NCBI GenBank assembly: GCA_900550465.1
Contig: URSC01000010.1
Span: forward strand, 1-64,000
DNA: 64,000 nucleotides
Direction of reading: 5' to 3'
DNA from: an uncultured Alistipes sp.
Lineage (GTDB): Bacteria; Bacteroidota; Bacteroidia; Bacteroidales; UBA932
Made by a program: the position numbers and the translations under genes. The notes below the pieces were generated by a model, which worked only from the letters and a program-made list of their open reading frames with translations, was not told the DNA's origin and did no database searches. Below, piece by piece: positions 34,995 to 43,030 of the stretch. Every line of letters starts with the position of its first letter. The first letter of the stretch is position 1.

Positions 34995-35385
34995 ATTCCG
35001 AGATAAAACCGTAGGAATGGTCGTCCATCCTCAGCTCACCCTTGGTGACATGGCCGAGGAGAGTGGTCTCGATCCCGTGGTTGAACATAAAGTTGACGAA
35101 ATCTCCTTCCTGATCGTTGTTTACGGAGACGATAGCCACGTACTTCGTATTGCCGTAGAGAAACTCCTCGTCAGTGAGGTCGGAGTCACCAGTAATATCG
35201 AAGCCAAGGGACTTGTCCCTGCAGCACTCGACCAGCGAATGAAAGATACCCTTTCCGGATATGCGGTGGAGGGAGGTGATAAAGCCCGAATCGATGCTCG
35301 AGTTCAGGTAATCCACTGCCTCCGAGGACGTTACAAGATACAACGTATCGCCCTTCTGTACGAAACTGCTGTTTGTTTCTTTCAT
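34975..35385 (-). CDS. Stand-alone PurL-type AIRS_C-like domain protein
   Basis: A 136-residue protein resembling only the C-terminal AIR-synthase-related domain of PurL. Markers are HRISGKGIFHSLVECC (compare the PurL pattern S-x-GGL-x-x-ALAE), SLGFDI, and the C-terminal GIETTLLGHVTKGELRMDD (compare the family's GKVT-x-x-x-L pattern). A full FGAM synthase needs an N-terminal ATP-binding half, which is absent: upstream lie a promoter and tRNA-Leu. It is therefore a free domain, not a frameshifted purL. It probably has a structural or ligand-binding role. It is co-transcribed with ubiE and cls. Confidence 0.68.
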   Translation of the reverse strand: MKETNSSFVQKGDTLYLVTSSEAVDYLNSSIDSGFITSLHRISGKGIFHSLVECCRDKSLGFDITGDSDLTDEEFLYGNTKYVAIVSVNNDQEGDFVNFMFNHGIETTLLGHVTKGELRMDDHSYGFISEYAGKTA

Positions 35386-35404
35386 GGCCTGAGTGGTTTT
35401 GGTT

Positions 35405-35437
35405 CAAAATTGACGTAAATTTAAGAAAAATTTCAAA
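35405..35437 (-). promoter_or_regulatory. Promoter of the AIRS_C-like/ubiE/cls operon
   Basis: On the minus strand TTTG (35434-35437), 21 bases and CAATTTTG (35405-35412) match the consensus with one mismatch in the -7 box. The start codon is 20 bases downstream of the box. Confidence 0.5.
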
Positions 35438-35464
35438 AAATGTTTCATTTTAAAAAAAACAATG

Positions 35465-35472
35465 TATATTTG
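35465..35472 (+). promoter_or_regulatory. -7 element of tRNA-Leu
   Basis: TATATTTG matches TAnnTTTG exactly, 20 bases before the tRNA 5' end. The -33 region is AT-rich without a clear TTTG. Confidence 0.5.
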
Positions 35473-35492
35473 CAGCCCGAAACCCAAAAAGA

Positions 35493-35577
35493 GCCCAGAT
35501 GGTGAAATTGGTAGACACGCTACTTTGAGGGGGTAGTGCCTGTTTAAGGCGTGCAAGTTCGAGTCTTGTTCTGGGCA
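35493..35577 (+). tRNA. tRNA-Leu (anticodon GAG)
   Basis: An 85-base class II tRNA with a long variable arm. The acceptor GCCCAGA pairs with TCTGGGC, with discriminator A. The anticodon stem CTACT/GGTAG encloses TTGAGGG, giving anticodon GAG for CTC/CTT. The T-arm is CAAGTTCGAGTCTTG. CCA is not encoded. Confidence 0.95.
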
Positions 35578-35617
35578 CAAAAAAAGTCTGAATCAGTTGA
35601 TTCAGACTTTTTTTGTG
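35578..35617 (+). terminator. Terminator of tRNA-Leu
   Basis: AAAAAGTCTGAATCA and its complement TGATTCAGACTTTTT form a 15-bp stem with a two-base loop followed by T residues. The flanking A run makes it bidirectional. Its right half is duplicated at 35701-35720. Confidence 0.88.
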
Positions 35618-35720
35618 CCCGGGCGGGCGCCCTCTTCTGACCCTTCCCCCGACCCCTTCCTCAGGAAGGGGAGTTGGTCGCGGGGCTCCGAATGAAGCGG
35701 TGATTCAGACTTTTTTTGTG
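35598..35720. repeat. 20-bp direct repeats flanking element copy B
   Basis: TGATTCAGACTTTTTTTGTG occurs identically at 35598-35617 (right half of the tRNA-Leu terminator) and at 35701-35720. The 83 bases between hold the palindromic element. The second copy lies at the end of the NigD-like gene region. This looks like an insertion or recombination product that duplicated the terminator half. Confidence 0.85.
35632..35690 (+). repeat. 59-bp palindromic intergenic element, copy B
   Basis: It runs from CTCTTC to GCTCCG around CCCCTTCCTCAGGAAGGGG. It aligns end to end with copy A (9852-9910, minus strand) without length change. It lies immediately downstream of the tRNA-Leu terminator, in the same relative orientation as copy A after tmRNA. 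Confidence 0.7.
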
Positions 35721-35736
35721 TACCAGACATCATCCG

Positions 35737-36417
35737 TCAGAATGTAACTGTCAGGGTGCTGTCTTTTTCCTGTGTGATTACGTTGAAATCCACTTTTATA
35801 CCCTTGATTCCCGGCGCCGTATACTTCTCGGGGAGCAGGAATGTAGCCACACTCGAGGCCATGTACTGATACTGGTCTTTATTAGCAGAATGTCTGAATT
35901 TCAGATGGTAATACCCGTCAGAATCAGGATTGGGAGCATTCAGGTCGTCCACAAGACATATATTGTGACTTATACCGCTCTGGGATGCCTGGTAGGAAAA
36001 CGACACTGTAAGAAAACGCGAGACACCGTACACACCTCCGCTCTGCCACATCTGTACCGGATCTATGGGGTCATTGTACATGGTATCCATAGATGAAGTC
36101 TGATGGATATTCTGCGTAATCATCTGAATGATCGACGTAAACTCTACTTCTACCGGGTCTGTGATTTCTCCTCCGGGGATAGAGAATGTAGCCATAAGCC
36201 TGTCGTCAGTCTCCAGTTCCCCGATTTCTGAAAAATAATTCAAGGGAATAACTCTGAGCGAATCATCACTGACAAAGAAGCACTTGTACGGCATACCCTC
36301 TTCCGCCTCTACTGCAGTAAGATATGAATTGTAGTAGATATCGCTCTCATAGTCACATGATATAATGCCCGCTGCCATGGCCGGCACGGCAATGCATAAC
36401 TTAAGAAAATTTCTCAT
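35737..36417 (-). CDS. NigD-like lipoprotein
   Basis: A 226-residue lipoprotein. The signal peptide MRNFLKLCIAVPAMAAGIIS is followed by a lipobox Cys (ISC). The N-terminal half has the NigD pattern DDSLRVIPLNYFSEIGELETDDRL, a small barrel, followed by a C-terminal immunoglobulin-like part. NigD-like proteins are common in Bacteroidales, some next to bacteriocin genes, but their role is unknown. An alternative start at ATG 36423 adds two residues; starts further upstream would place charged residues before the signal peptide. Confidence 0.85.
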   Translation of the reverse strand: MRNFLKLCIAVPAMAAGIISCDYESDIYYNSYLTAVEAEEGMPYKCFFVSDDSLRVIPLNYFSEIGELETDDRLMATFSIPGGEITDPVEVEFTSIIQMITQNIHQTSSMDTMYNDPIDPVQMWQSGGVYGVSRFLTVSFSYQASQSGISHNICLVDDLNAPNPDSDGYYHLKFRHSANKDQYQYMASSVATFLLPEKYTAPGIKGIKVDFNVITQEKDSTLTVTF

Positions 36418-36492
36418 ATTCATTTCTAATATTTTCAAATATGAATCCATCCCGCGCATGCAAAGACTGTGCCGGGCCCGGGCATGGGTAAA

Positions 36493-38001
36493 CTACTGAT
36501 TGGCAATCATGACTGCTGTCCAGTAAATCCATTCTGCTGCTGCCTGAAGTGTCTCAGGGTTGATGGATTCGGGATTATCCTTGGGATGATGGTAATATCC
36601 TCCCCCGGCAGCCCTTACGTCAAGTACGGGATATCCGGCTTTCATGAATACGACTCCGTCTGTACGGGGACGTGTCCTGTAATAGCTCTCTCCCTGATAA
36701 AGAATCCGGTGCACATATTTTTCATTTGCTGCCTTGGAGAAATTCTGCAGTTCCGGGAAATTATATGGATAACTTGCAGAAAGCCTCTGCCCGGCGCCTA
36801 CCTGCTCGAGGTTGATGACTGCCTTTACTTTTTCCTTGGGGAAAATAGGATGCTGTGTGTAGTAAGTGCTGCCGGTAAGCCCTGCCTCCTCACCGTCCAG
36901 ACTGAGGAATACAATTGTGCGCTTGGGCTTGACCTGGCTCTTCGCCAGAGCCTCAGCAACACCGAGAAGTGCCGCTGACGAGGCATTGTTGTCATTGGCT
37001 CCGGCTATATGATAAGGTATCATTCCCAGATGGTCCAGGTGTGCGGATATTATCACATACTCGTTCTTAAGTTCAGGATCGGAGCCTTCCACGATTCCCA
37101 GGATGTTTTTACCGGTAGCATCGGGATTATATGTGGCGTTCATCCTGATATGGGCTTTCTTTCCTGTATAGAATGACTGAGGCTTCTTGGTCTGATATAT
37201 CTTCCTTACCGTCTCTCCGTACGTACGGCCGGTTCCGCGGAAAATATCATTTACGACGGTATCTGTCACGTGGCAGTACACAAAATTCTCATTATAAGGA
37301 GCATTGGGACCAGGCACCCAGAGATAGAGAAGACCTATGGCTCCGTGAGCGACAGCATTATTGAGTTTGGTCTGGTGCAGAGTATGATTGTACCACATCG
37401 CCAGGGTATCGGCATTGCGGCTGGTATTGGGAGTCTCTCCCTCGACCAGAACTATCTTGCCGCGGACATCCATGCCGGCATAATCATCATAACCCAGTTC
37501 GGGTGCCGTTACTCCGAATCCGGCATAAACAATATCCGCAGTAATGTCCCCGTTACCGGTCATACCTCCGGCAAACCAGCCGTCGGCCCAGGGATAAGAC
37601 TTGGATATCCACACAGTATCCTTGCGCTTCTGGCCGTAAACAGGGAACAGGATATCCATAGTACTGCCTGGGAACACCTCGACACAAGGATGGGAATATT
37701 CCTGGATGTAGGAGCCGTTGTCTCCTGCAGGTTTCAGTCCCCACTCCTTGAAATAATTCTCGACTATGGCCACAGCCTTGGCCATTCCGGGAGAACCGGC
37801 CAGGCGGCCCTCAAGCGTTGAGTCTGAAAGCTGCAGGACATATCCGTACAGCTTATCGGATGTGATGTGGCGGTGCATTGCGTCGAGGTACATCTGCTCT
37901 TCAGTCATCTGCGCCCCGCGTCTCTGTGCATAACCCGTGGTCTGGAATGCGGCGGCTGACAAAAGTACCGCTGCTGACAAAACAATAGTTCTTATTTTCA
38001 T
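36493..38001 (-). CDS. Exported M28 family metallopeptidase
   Basis: A 502-residue protein with a signal peptide (about 1-26, ending GYAQ). A PA-like domain is inserted at roughly residues 140-280. The M28 zinc site is seen in ISAHLDHLG, GANDNNASSA, LSLDGEEAGLTGS, and a late His in GGYYHHPKD. M28 enzymes are di-zinc aminopeptidases, some acting on dipeptides or as glutaminyl cyclases. It overlaps nadD by four bases, so the two are coupled. Confidence 0.9.
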   Translation of the reverse strand: MKIRTIVLSAAVLLSAAAFQTTGYAQRRGAQMTEEQMYLDAMHRHITSDKLYGYVLQLSDSTLEGRLAGSPGMAKAVAIVENYFKEWGLKPAGDNGSYIQEYSHPCVEVFPGSTMDILFPVYGQKRKDTVWISKSYPWADGWFAGGMTGNGDITADIVYAGFGVTAPELGYDDYAGMDVRGKIVLVEGETPNTSRNADTLAMWYNHTLHQTKLNNAVAHGAIGLLYLWVPGPNAPYNENFVYCHVTDTVVNDIFRGTGRTYGETVRKIYQTKKPQSFYTGKKAHIRMNATYNPDATGKNILGIVEGSDPELKNEYVIISAHLDHLGMIPYHIAGANDNNASSAALLGVAEALAKSQVKPKRTIVFLSLDGEEAGLTGSTYYTQHPIFPKEKVKAVINLEQVGAGQRLSASYPYNFPELQNFSKAANEKYVHRILYQGESYYRTRPRTDGVVFMKAGYPVLDVRAAGGGYYHHPKDNPESINPETLQAAAEWIYWTAVMIANQ

Positions 38002-38549
38002 GGTATCTGGTTTTTGTTGAGTTGGTTTCTAATCTGTGTCGAGGAGATGTCCAGAAGCGGCGCTTCCTCTAGAAATCTGAATCCCCGGACTCCTGCCCTG
38101 CTATTGTAGGCCCTGCAGAGCGCGGCACCGTCTGCCCCGGCCCGGGGATATACCCATACAGGAAATTCCTGTACAATATCATTCCCACGATGCCATCTTT
38201 CCAGGCCCTGGACATTGTCAGCCCCCATGAGCAGGACCAGTTCCGTTCCGCTCTTTTTTCCCTTCAGGGCATGAAGGGTATTTATAGTGTAAAGCGGCTC
38301 CTGCATGTGATATTCGATATCAGATATCCTGATTTTGGGAGAAAGGCCCGCAAATGCCTTCCTTACCTCCTCCAGCCTCTTTATGGGATCAGCCAGAATG
38401 GACAGGTCCTTGAACGGACTGTGGGGGGACGGCACTATTGTCACTGCATCCACCTCATTCATCGCAGCCACATACTCCACTATGGCCACGTGTCCGAAAT
38501 GGACGGGATTGAAAGAACCGAAATACAGGACCTCCGTCATAGCCTTCAC
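37998..38549 (-). CDS. nadD: Nicotinate-nucleotide adenylyltransferase
   Basis: A 183-residue NAD biosynthesis enzyme that adenylates nicotinate mononucleotide. The nucleotidyltransferase motif GSFNPVHFGH lies at residues 11-20, and ISSTQIR near the C-terminus completes the site. ATG 38540 (fourth codon) is an alternative start. It follows gmk without a gap; gmk-nadD adjacency is common in Bacteroidota. Confidence 0.94.
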   Translation of the reverse strand: MKAMTEVLYFGSFNPVHFGHVAIVEYVAAMNEVDAVTIVPSPHSPFKDLSILADPIKRLEEVRKAFAGLSPKIRISDIEYHMQEPLYTINTLHALKGKKSGTELVLLMGADNVQGLERWHRGNDIVQEFPVWVYPRAGADGAALCRAYNSRAGVRGFRFLEEAPLLDISSTQIRNQLNKNQIP

Positions 38550-39119
38550 TTATTTCTTATTAACGAAATCAAGAACTGTCTTCTCAGCTTCCGCGAGCGT
38601 CCTCTCCAGGACATCATTCTCCAGCACTTTGTCAAACTTCGTTTCATACAGCAGCTCTTCAGCCGCCTTAGCCACTCTTCTGTCTATCGCCTCGGGCGAA
38701 TCCGTTCCCCTTCCCTGCAGCCTGCGCCTGAGCTCCTCCACCGAGGGAGGCTTGACAAATACAGACAGTGCGGCATCCCCAAAGATACGCTTGAGATTTA
38801 CCCCGCCCTTGACATCTATGTCAAAAAGAATGACATGGCCCTTCGCCCATATACGCTCCACCTCGGAACGCAGTGTTCCGTAGAATGAGCCGGGATACAC
38901 CTCCTCATATTCTACGAATGCATTGCGCGATATAAGATTACGGAACTCCTCCTCTGAGAAGAAATAATACTCGACGCCATTCCGCTCTGTGCCGCGGGGC
39001 GGACGCGAAGTCGCTGATATGGAGAATTCAAGGAAATCGAACCGCCTCAGCAGATGTCCTACGACAGTGCTTTTGCCCGCTCCGGAGGGAGCTGAGAAAA
39101 TGATTACTTTTTTGTTCAT
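38550..39119 (-). CDS. gmk: Guanylate kinase
   Basis: A 189-residue kinase converting GMP to GDP. The P-loop is SAPSGAGKST (residues 9-18), and the GMP-binding region is SISATSRPPRGTERNGVEYYF. The lid and VILFDIDVKGG are intact. The frame extends upstream, but ATG 39119 puts the P-loop at the usual distance and lies just after the -7 box at 39124-39131. Confidence 0.96.
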   Translation of the reverse strand: MNKKVIIFSAPSGAGKSTVVGHLLRRFDFLEFSISATSRPPRGTERNGVEYYFFSEEEFRNLISRNAFVEYEEVYPGSFYGTLRSEVERIWAKGHVILFDIDVKGGVNLKRIFGDAALSVFVKPPSVEELRRRLQGRGTDSPEAIDRRVAKAAEELLYETKFDKVLENDVLERTLAEAEKTVLDFVNKK

Positions 39120-39141
39120 ATTACAAAAATATCTAAATTTG
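39111..39141 (+). promoter_or_regulatory. fba promoter (overlapping the gmk -7 box)
   Basis: TTTG (39111-39114), 19 bases and TAAATTTG (39134-39141) make an exact consensus promoter for fba. On the minus strand TATTTTTG (39124-39131) lies inside it, five bases before the gmk ATG. The two divergent promoters physically overlap, so they may exclude each other. Confidence 0.65.
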
Positions 39142-39191
39142 CGAGACGATAGCAAGAATATCGGATATTTAATTTTAAAGATAGATATATT

Positions 39192-40154
39192 ATGGTATCT
39201 TACAAAGAACTCGGCCTCGTGAACTCAAGAGAGCTCTTCAAGAAGGCCATCAACGGCGGCTATGCTATTCCCGCCTTCAATTTCAACAACATGGAACAGA
39301 TGCAGGCCATCATCCAGGCCTGTGTGGAGACCAAGTCTCCTGTCATCCTGCAGGTATCCAGCGGTGCCCGCAAGTATGCCAACCAGACTATCCTCCGTTA
39401 TATGGCCCAGGGCGGCGTGGAGTATGCCAAGGAACTGGGCTGCAACATTCCCATCGTGCTGCACCTCGATCACGGTGACAGCTTCGAGCTCTGCAAGAGC
39501 TGCATCGAGTACGGTTTCTCATCAGTCATGATTGACGGTTCGTCCAAGCCCTACGACGAGAATGTGGAACTGACCCGCAAGGTTGTCGAGTATGCTCACA
39601 AGTATGATGTTACAGTAGAGGGCGAGCTCGGTGTCCTGGCCGGAGTAGAGGATGACGTGAAGGCTGAGAGCCATACCTATACCCGTCCTGAGGAAGTCGA
39701 GGACTTCGTAAACAAGACCGGTGTGGATTCCCTTGCCATCTCCATCGGAACATCCCACGGCGCATACAAGTTCAAGCCCGGTCAGAAGCCTGAGATCCGT
39801 CTGGACATCCTGCACGAGATCGAAAAGCGTATCCCTGGATTCCCCATCGTTCTTCACGGCTCGTCCTCAGTGCCCCAGGATATCGTGGCTGAGATCAACC
39901 ACTACGGCGGACATCTGAAAGACTCTATCGGTATTCCCGAGGACCAGCTCCGTGAGGCTGCAAAGTCAGCGGTCTGCAAGATCAACATCGACAGCGACGG
40001 ACGTCTGGCCATGACGGCAGCCATCCGCAAAGTGCTTGTCGAGCATCCCGAGGAGTTCGATCCCAGAAAATATCTCGGTCCTGCTCGTGACAAGCTGAAA
40101 CAGCTGTATATCCACAAGATATACGATGTTCTCGGCAGCAATGACAAGATGTAG
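39192..40154 (+). CDS. fba: Class II fructose-1,6-bisphosphate aldolase
   Basis: A 320-residue zinc-dependent glycolytic aldolase. Zinc and substrate residues are in LHLDHGDSFE, TVEGELGVLAG, SIGTSHGAYK and LHGSSSVP. The GINIDSD-type loop reads CKINIDSDGR. It is transcribed alone from its own promoter and ends at a strong terminator. Confidence 0.96.
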   Translation: MVSYKELGLVNSRELFKKAINGGYAIPAFNFNNMEQMQAIIQACVETKSPVILQVSSGARKYANQTILRYMAQGGVEYAKELGCNIPIVLHLDHGDSFELCKSCIEYGFSSVMIDGSSKPYDENVELTRKVVEYAHKYDVTVEGELGVLAGVEDDVKAESHTYTRPEEVEDFVNKTGVDSLAISIGTSHGAYKFKPGQKPEIRLDILHEIEKRIPGFPIVLHGSSSVPQDIVAEINHYGGHLKDSIGIPEDQLREAAKSAVCKINIDSDGRLAMTAAIRKVLVEHPEEFDPRKYLGPARDKLKQLYIHKIYDVLGSNDKM

Positions 40155-40178
40155 GACCGAACCGGTTCAAAAAAATTC

Positions 40179-40216
40179 AAATAGGAGTGTCACATTTTCA
40201 GGACACTCCTATTTTT
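40179..40216 (+). terminator. fba terminator
   Basis: AAATAGGAGTGTC (40179-40191) pairs with GACACTCCTATTT (40202-40214) around a ten-base loop and is followed by T residues. Confidence 0.9.
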
Positions 40217-40217
40217 A

Positions 40218-40248
40218 TTGCTTTTTACCAAAAAAGACATTACATTTG
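40218..40248 (+). promoter_or_regulatory. Promoter of the LPP20-like gene
   Basis: TTG (40218-40220), 20 bases and TACATTTG (40241-40248) match the consensus. The start codon is 28 bases beyond the -7 box. Confidence 0.65.
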
Positions 40249-40276
40249 TGTTTTAATTAATAATTTATTTAAACGT

Positions 40277-40855
40277 ATGAAAACAAAATTTTTCCCCGTA
40301 GTAGCCGCTGTCATCGCCATGGTGACGGCTGTTTCGTCATGCGGCGGCCAGAAGAACGTCATGAATGCCGGTAAGACCGAAATCATTATGCCGTTCAATA
40401 CTCCCGCCGACAAATCCGACATGGAGTATTTCCGCGCCACTGCTTCCGGCACAAGCCCGGATCAGGAAATGGCCAGGACTATCGCTGATCTCAACGCCCG
40501 TACTCAGTTGGGAACTCAGATATCTTCCGTTGTAAAGGCTGTCACCGAGAGATACATGAACCAGGTCAACGTTGCGAACAAGGCCGAGTTTGCCCAGAAA
40601 GTGGAGCAGAATGTAAGGCTGGTTGTCAACCAGGAACTCAACGGAGCAGTCGTAAGAGGCACCAAACTCTATCAGAACGAGGACGGCACCTATGAATTCT
40701 GGGTAAACATAGAAATGCCCAGAACAAAAGTAATGGACGGCCTCGAGGAAGCTATCTCAAAGGATCAGAAGCTGGCTGTTGACTTTGACCAGCATCTGTT
40801 CATGAAAACCTTTGACGAGGAGATGGCTCTGGAGATGCAGAAGAACGCCAACTAA
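40277..40855 (+). CDS. LPP20-like lipoprotein
   Basis: A 192-residue lipoprotein with signal peptide and lipobox Cys in AVSSCGG (about residue 22). The mature part, with ARTIADLNARTQLGTQISSVVKAVTERY, resembles the LPP20 family first seen in Helicobacter. Frames upstream of ATG 40277 lack signal-peptide logic. It has its own promoter and terminator and precedes the transglutaminase-like gene by 80 bases. The function is unknown. Confidence 0.75.
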   Translation: MKTKFFPVVAAVIAMVTAVSSCGGQKNVMNAGKTEIIMPFNTPADKSDMEYFRATASGTSPDQEMARTIADLNARTQLGTQISSVVKAVTERYMNQVNVANKAEFAQKVEQNVRLVVNQELNGAVVRGTKLYQNEDGTYEFWVNIEMPRTKVMDGLEEAISKDQKLAVDFDQHLFMKTFDEEMALEMQKNAN

Positions 40856-40877
40856 GTACTTGAAACTACAATGACTC

Positions 40878-40918
40878 AAGCTCCCCCCGCGTCTGTCAGT
40901 CCGGAGGGAGCTTTATTT
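40878..40918 (+). terminator. Terminator after the LPP20-like gene
   Basis: AAGCTCCC (40878-40885) pairs with GGGAGCTT (40906-40913), followed by TATTTTA. The loop can extend the pairing through C/G residues. Confidence 0.75.
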
Positions 40919-40935
40919 TAAATTTGAAATGCAAT

Positions 40936-42396
40936 ATGACTAGAATTTCCAAATACTTCTTCATTATGGCTGCGGCACTGACAGGAGCAATGGTTCCGGC
41001 CGGTGCCCAGACGGATGACTCATTCCTTGATTTCTACAGGCAGAGGACTAAGGAATTCCAGGACTGGAGGTCCAAGGCCAACGCGGAGTTCTCCGACTAT
41101 CTGGCCGCCGCATGGGAAGAGTTTCTGGTTCAGAGAGGCAAGGAAGACCCTGTGGGTCCGGTCCCTGATGAACCTGTCTATTACAATCCATCAGAGGAAA
41201 CCGCACATAAGTCACTGCCCGGCCTCCCCGTTCCAGGATTCATATCCGCTCCTGCAGTGTCTGCTCCTGTTCCGGCCATCTCAGCTGCTTATTCCGGGAA
41301 CAGCACGGTTTCTGTAGACTTTTTCGGAATCAAGGGTGCAATACCATTCGCCGACAACATGAGAATACCGCGCATCCAGGCTACCGAACAGGATGCCTCT
41401 AAAGCATGGAAAGTACTCTCTGAATCCGATTTCATGCCGACTGTAGAGGCTCTTGACAACATGCGCAAGGAACACTCAATGAGCGACTGGGCTCTTTACA
41501 CCACTATAAAGAAAATGACAGACGCCGTCTATATCGACGAGTACGTCAACGAGAAGATCATGACCCAGATGTTCCTTCTCAGCCAACTCCAGTATAAAGC
41601 CAGGGTAGGCTCGTCAGGAGGACAGATGATACTGCTGCTGCCGTTCTCCGCTCCCATCTACCAGGTGTCCTACATCACTGACGACAATGAGGACTTCTAC
41701 ATCTACAGCTACAACCGCCTGAACAGCCAGGACCCGCTGTACACCTTCTCCAACGATTTCTCCGCCGCAGAGAAAAAAATGAATCTGGTCATAGACCGCC
41801 AGCTCATCGTCAGCAACAGCGACTACCAGCTGAAGGCCCTGCATTCATGGACACAGTACATAGGAGAGGATGTAAGCGTACCGCTGAACATACCCTGCGT
41901 CAAATTCACTCTTGACTATCCGCAGTCAGACCTGATAACATACCATCTCTCAGATGTGGACAGCCAGCTCAAGAAGGCAGTCTTCACCAGCGTCAGATAT
42001 AAGATTCTCAAGGACAGCATGGATCCTGTACAGGCTGTATCTTTCGTCCTGACCTTGATTCAAAGGGGATTCGACTACAAAACCGATTATGAGATGTTCG
42101 GACGGGCCAAGCCTCTCTTCATAGAGGAGTCATTCTTTTACGGTTCCAACAACTGCAAGGACCGAGTACTGGTATTCTCATGGCTCGTCAAGGATCTCCT
42201 GGGCCTGGACGTAGCCATGTTCAGTTACAAAGGACATGTGGCCTGCGGAGTTGCACTCCCCTCAAGTGTAACGGGAGACAGTTTCACACACGACGGCACC
42301 AGATACTTAATGTGCGATCCCACCTATATAGGAGCACCTATCGGAGCGACTATGCCCAAATACAGGGATGTGGAACCTCACATCACGAAACTCTAA
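40936..42396 (+). CDS. Exported transglutaminase-like protein
   Basis: A 486-residue protein with a signal peptide (about 1-25, ending AGAQ). The C-terminal part has an apparent transglutaminase-type triad: Cys407 in NNCKDRV, His434 in YKGHVACG and Asp461 in CDPTYIG. The N-terminal half is helical and then Pro/Ala-rich, with no recognised domain. It may be a cysteine protease or amidase of the envelope. A TAAATTTG box ends at 40926, leaving almost no leader; TTG 40924 is rejected as a start in favour of ATG 40936. I do not recognise a named family. Confidence 0.7.
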   Translation: MTRISKYFFIMAAALTGAMVPAGAQTDDSFLDFYRQRTKEFQDWRSKANAEFSDYLAAAWEEFLVQRGKEDPVGPVPDEPVYYNPSEETAHKSLPGLPVPGFISAPAVSAPVPAISAAYSGNSTVSVDFFGIKGAIPFADNMRIPRIQATEQDASKAWKVLSESDFMPTVEALDNMRKEHSMSDWALYTTIKKMTDAVYIDEYVNEKIMTQMFLLSQLQYKARVGSSGGQMILLLPFSAPIYQVSYITDDNEDFYIYSYNRLNSQDPLYTFSNDFSAAEKKMNLVIDRQLIVSNSDYQLKALHSWTQYIGEDVSVPLNIPCVKFTLDYPQSDLITYHLSDVDSQLKKAVFTSVRYKILKDSMDPVQAVSFVLTLIQRGFDYKTDYEMFGRAKPLFIEESFFYGSNNCKDRVLVFSWLVKDLLGLDVAMFSYKGHVACGVALPSSVTGDSFTHDGTRYLMCDPTYIGAPIGATMPKYRDVEPHITKL

Positions 42397-42478
42397 CCGG
42401 GCCGACTGACATTTTGTCGATTTTTTCTTCTGGCAGTGTTTTTGCTGAAAGCATTGCCGGATAGAAAATAAAGATAGT

Positions 42479-43027
42479 ATGGAAGAGAACAAAGATATAA
42501 ATCAGGAAACCGTTCCGCAGGACACGTCCGGGGAAAACAATGAACAGACTGCCCAGGAAGAAGTACAGCAGGAGGATGAGGCTGTCAAGGCACTCGAAGC
42601 ACGTGTTGCTGAGGTCAATGACAAATACATCCGCCTTGCCGCTGAATTTGACAACTACCGCAGAAGAACCGCGAGGGAAAGACTGGATCTGATAGCCTCT
42701 GCAGGAGAAGACATAATTAAAGGTATGCTGCCAGTACTGGATGACTGTGAAAGAGCCCTTCAGGTGCTGAAGGAATCCGAAGCGGACCAGGCGGCGATAG
42801 AAGGTACCGAGTTGATATACAACAAGCTGATGACATTCCTGAAAGGCCGTGGTCTCAGCGTGATAGAAGCCCTGGGCAAGGAACTCGACACAGATTTCCA
42901 CGAAGCCGTCGCCCAGCTTCCGGTACAGGAAAAGAAGCAGAAAAACAAGATAGTAGATGTCATCCAGCAAGGCTATAAACTGAATGACAAGGTAATACGT
43001 TTCGCAAAAGTTGTAGTGGGGGTGTAG
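42479..43027 (+). CDS. grpE: Nucleotide exchange factor GrpE
   Basis: A 182-residue co-chaperone that exchanges nucleotide on DnaK. A long acidic N-terminal coiled coil (to about residue 85, with AAEFDNYRRRTARER) is followed by the four-helix and beta-wing region (FHEAVAQLPV, GYKLNDKVIRFAKVVVG). The gene pairs with dnaJ three bases downstream; dnaK is not in the window. Confidence 0.95.
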   Translation: MEENKDINQETVPQDTSGENNEQTAQEEVQQEDEAVKALEARVAEVNDKYIRLAAEFDNYRRRTARERLDLIASAGEDIIKGMLPVLDDCERALQVLKESEADQAAIEGTELIYNKLMTFLKGRGLSVIEALGKELDTDFHEAVAQLPVQEKKQKNKIVDVIQQGYKLNDKVIRFAKVVVGV

Positions 43028-43030
43028 ATT

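Noticed and set aside
34975..35385. Broken purL pseudogene
   Set aside because: The gene has its own promoter and start, and the upstream 110 bases lead to tRNA-Leu without any PurL-like coding, so a frameshift remnant is not supported.
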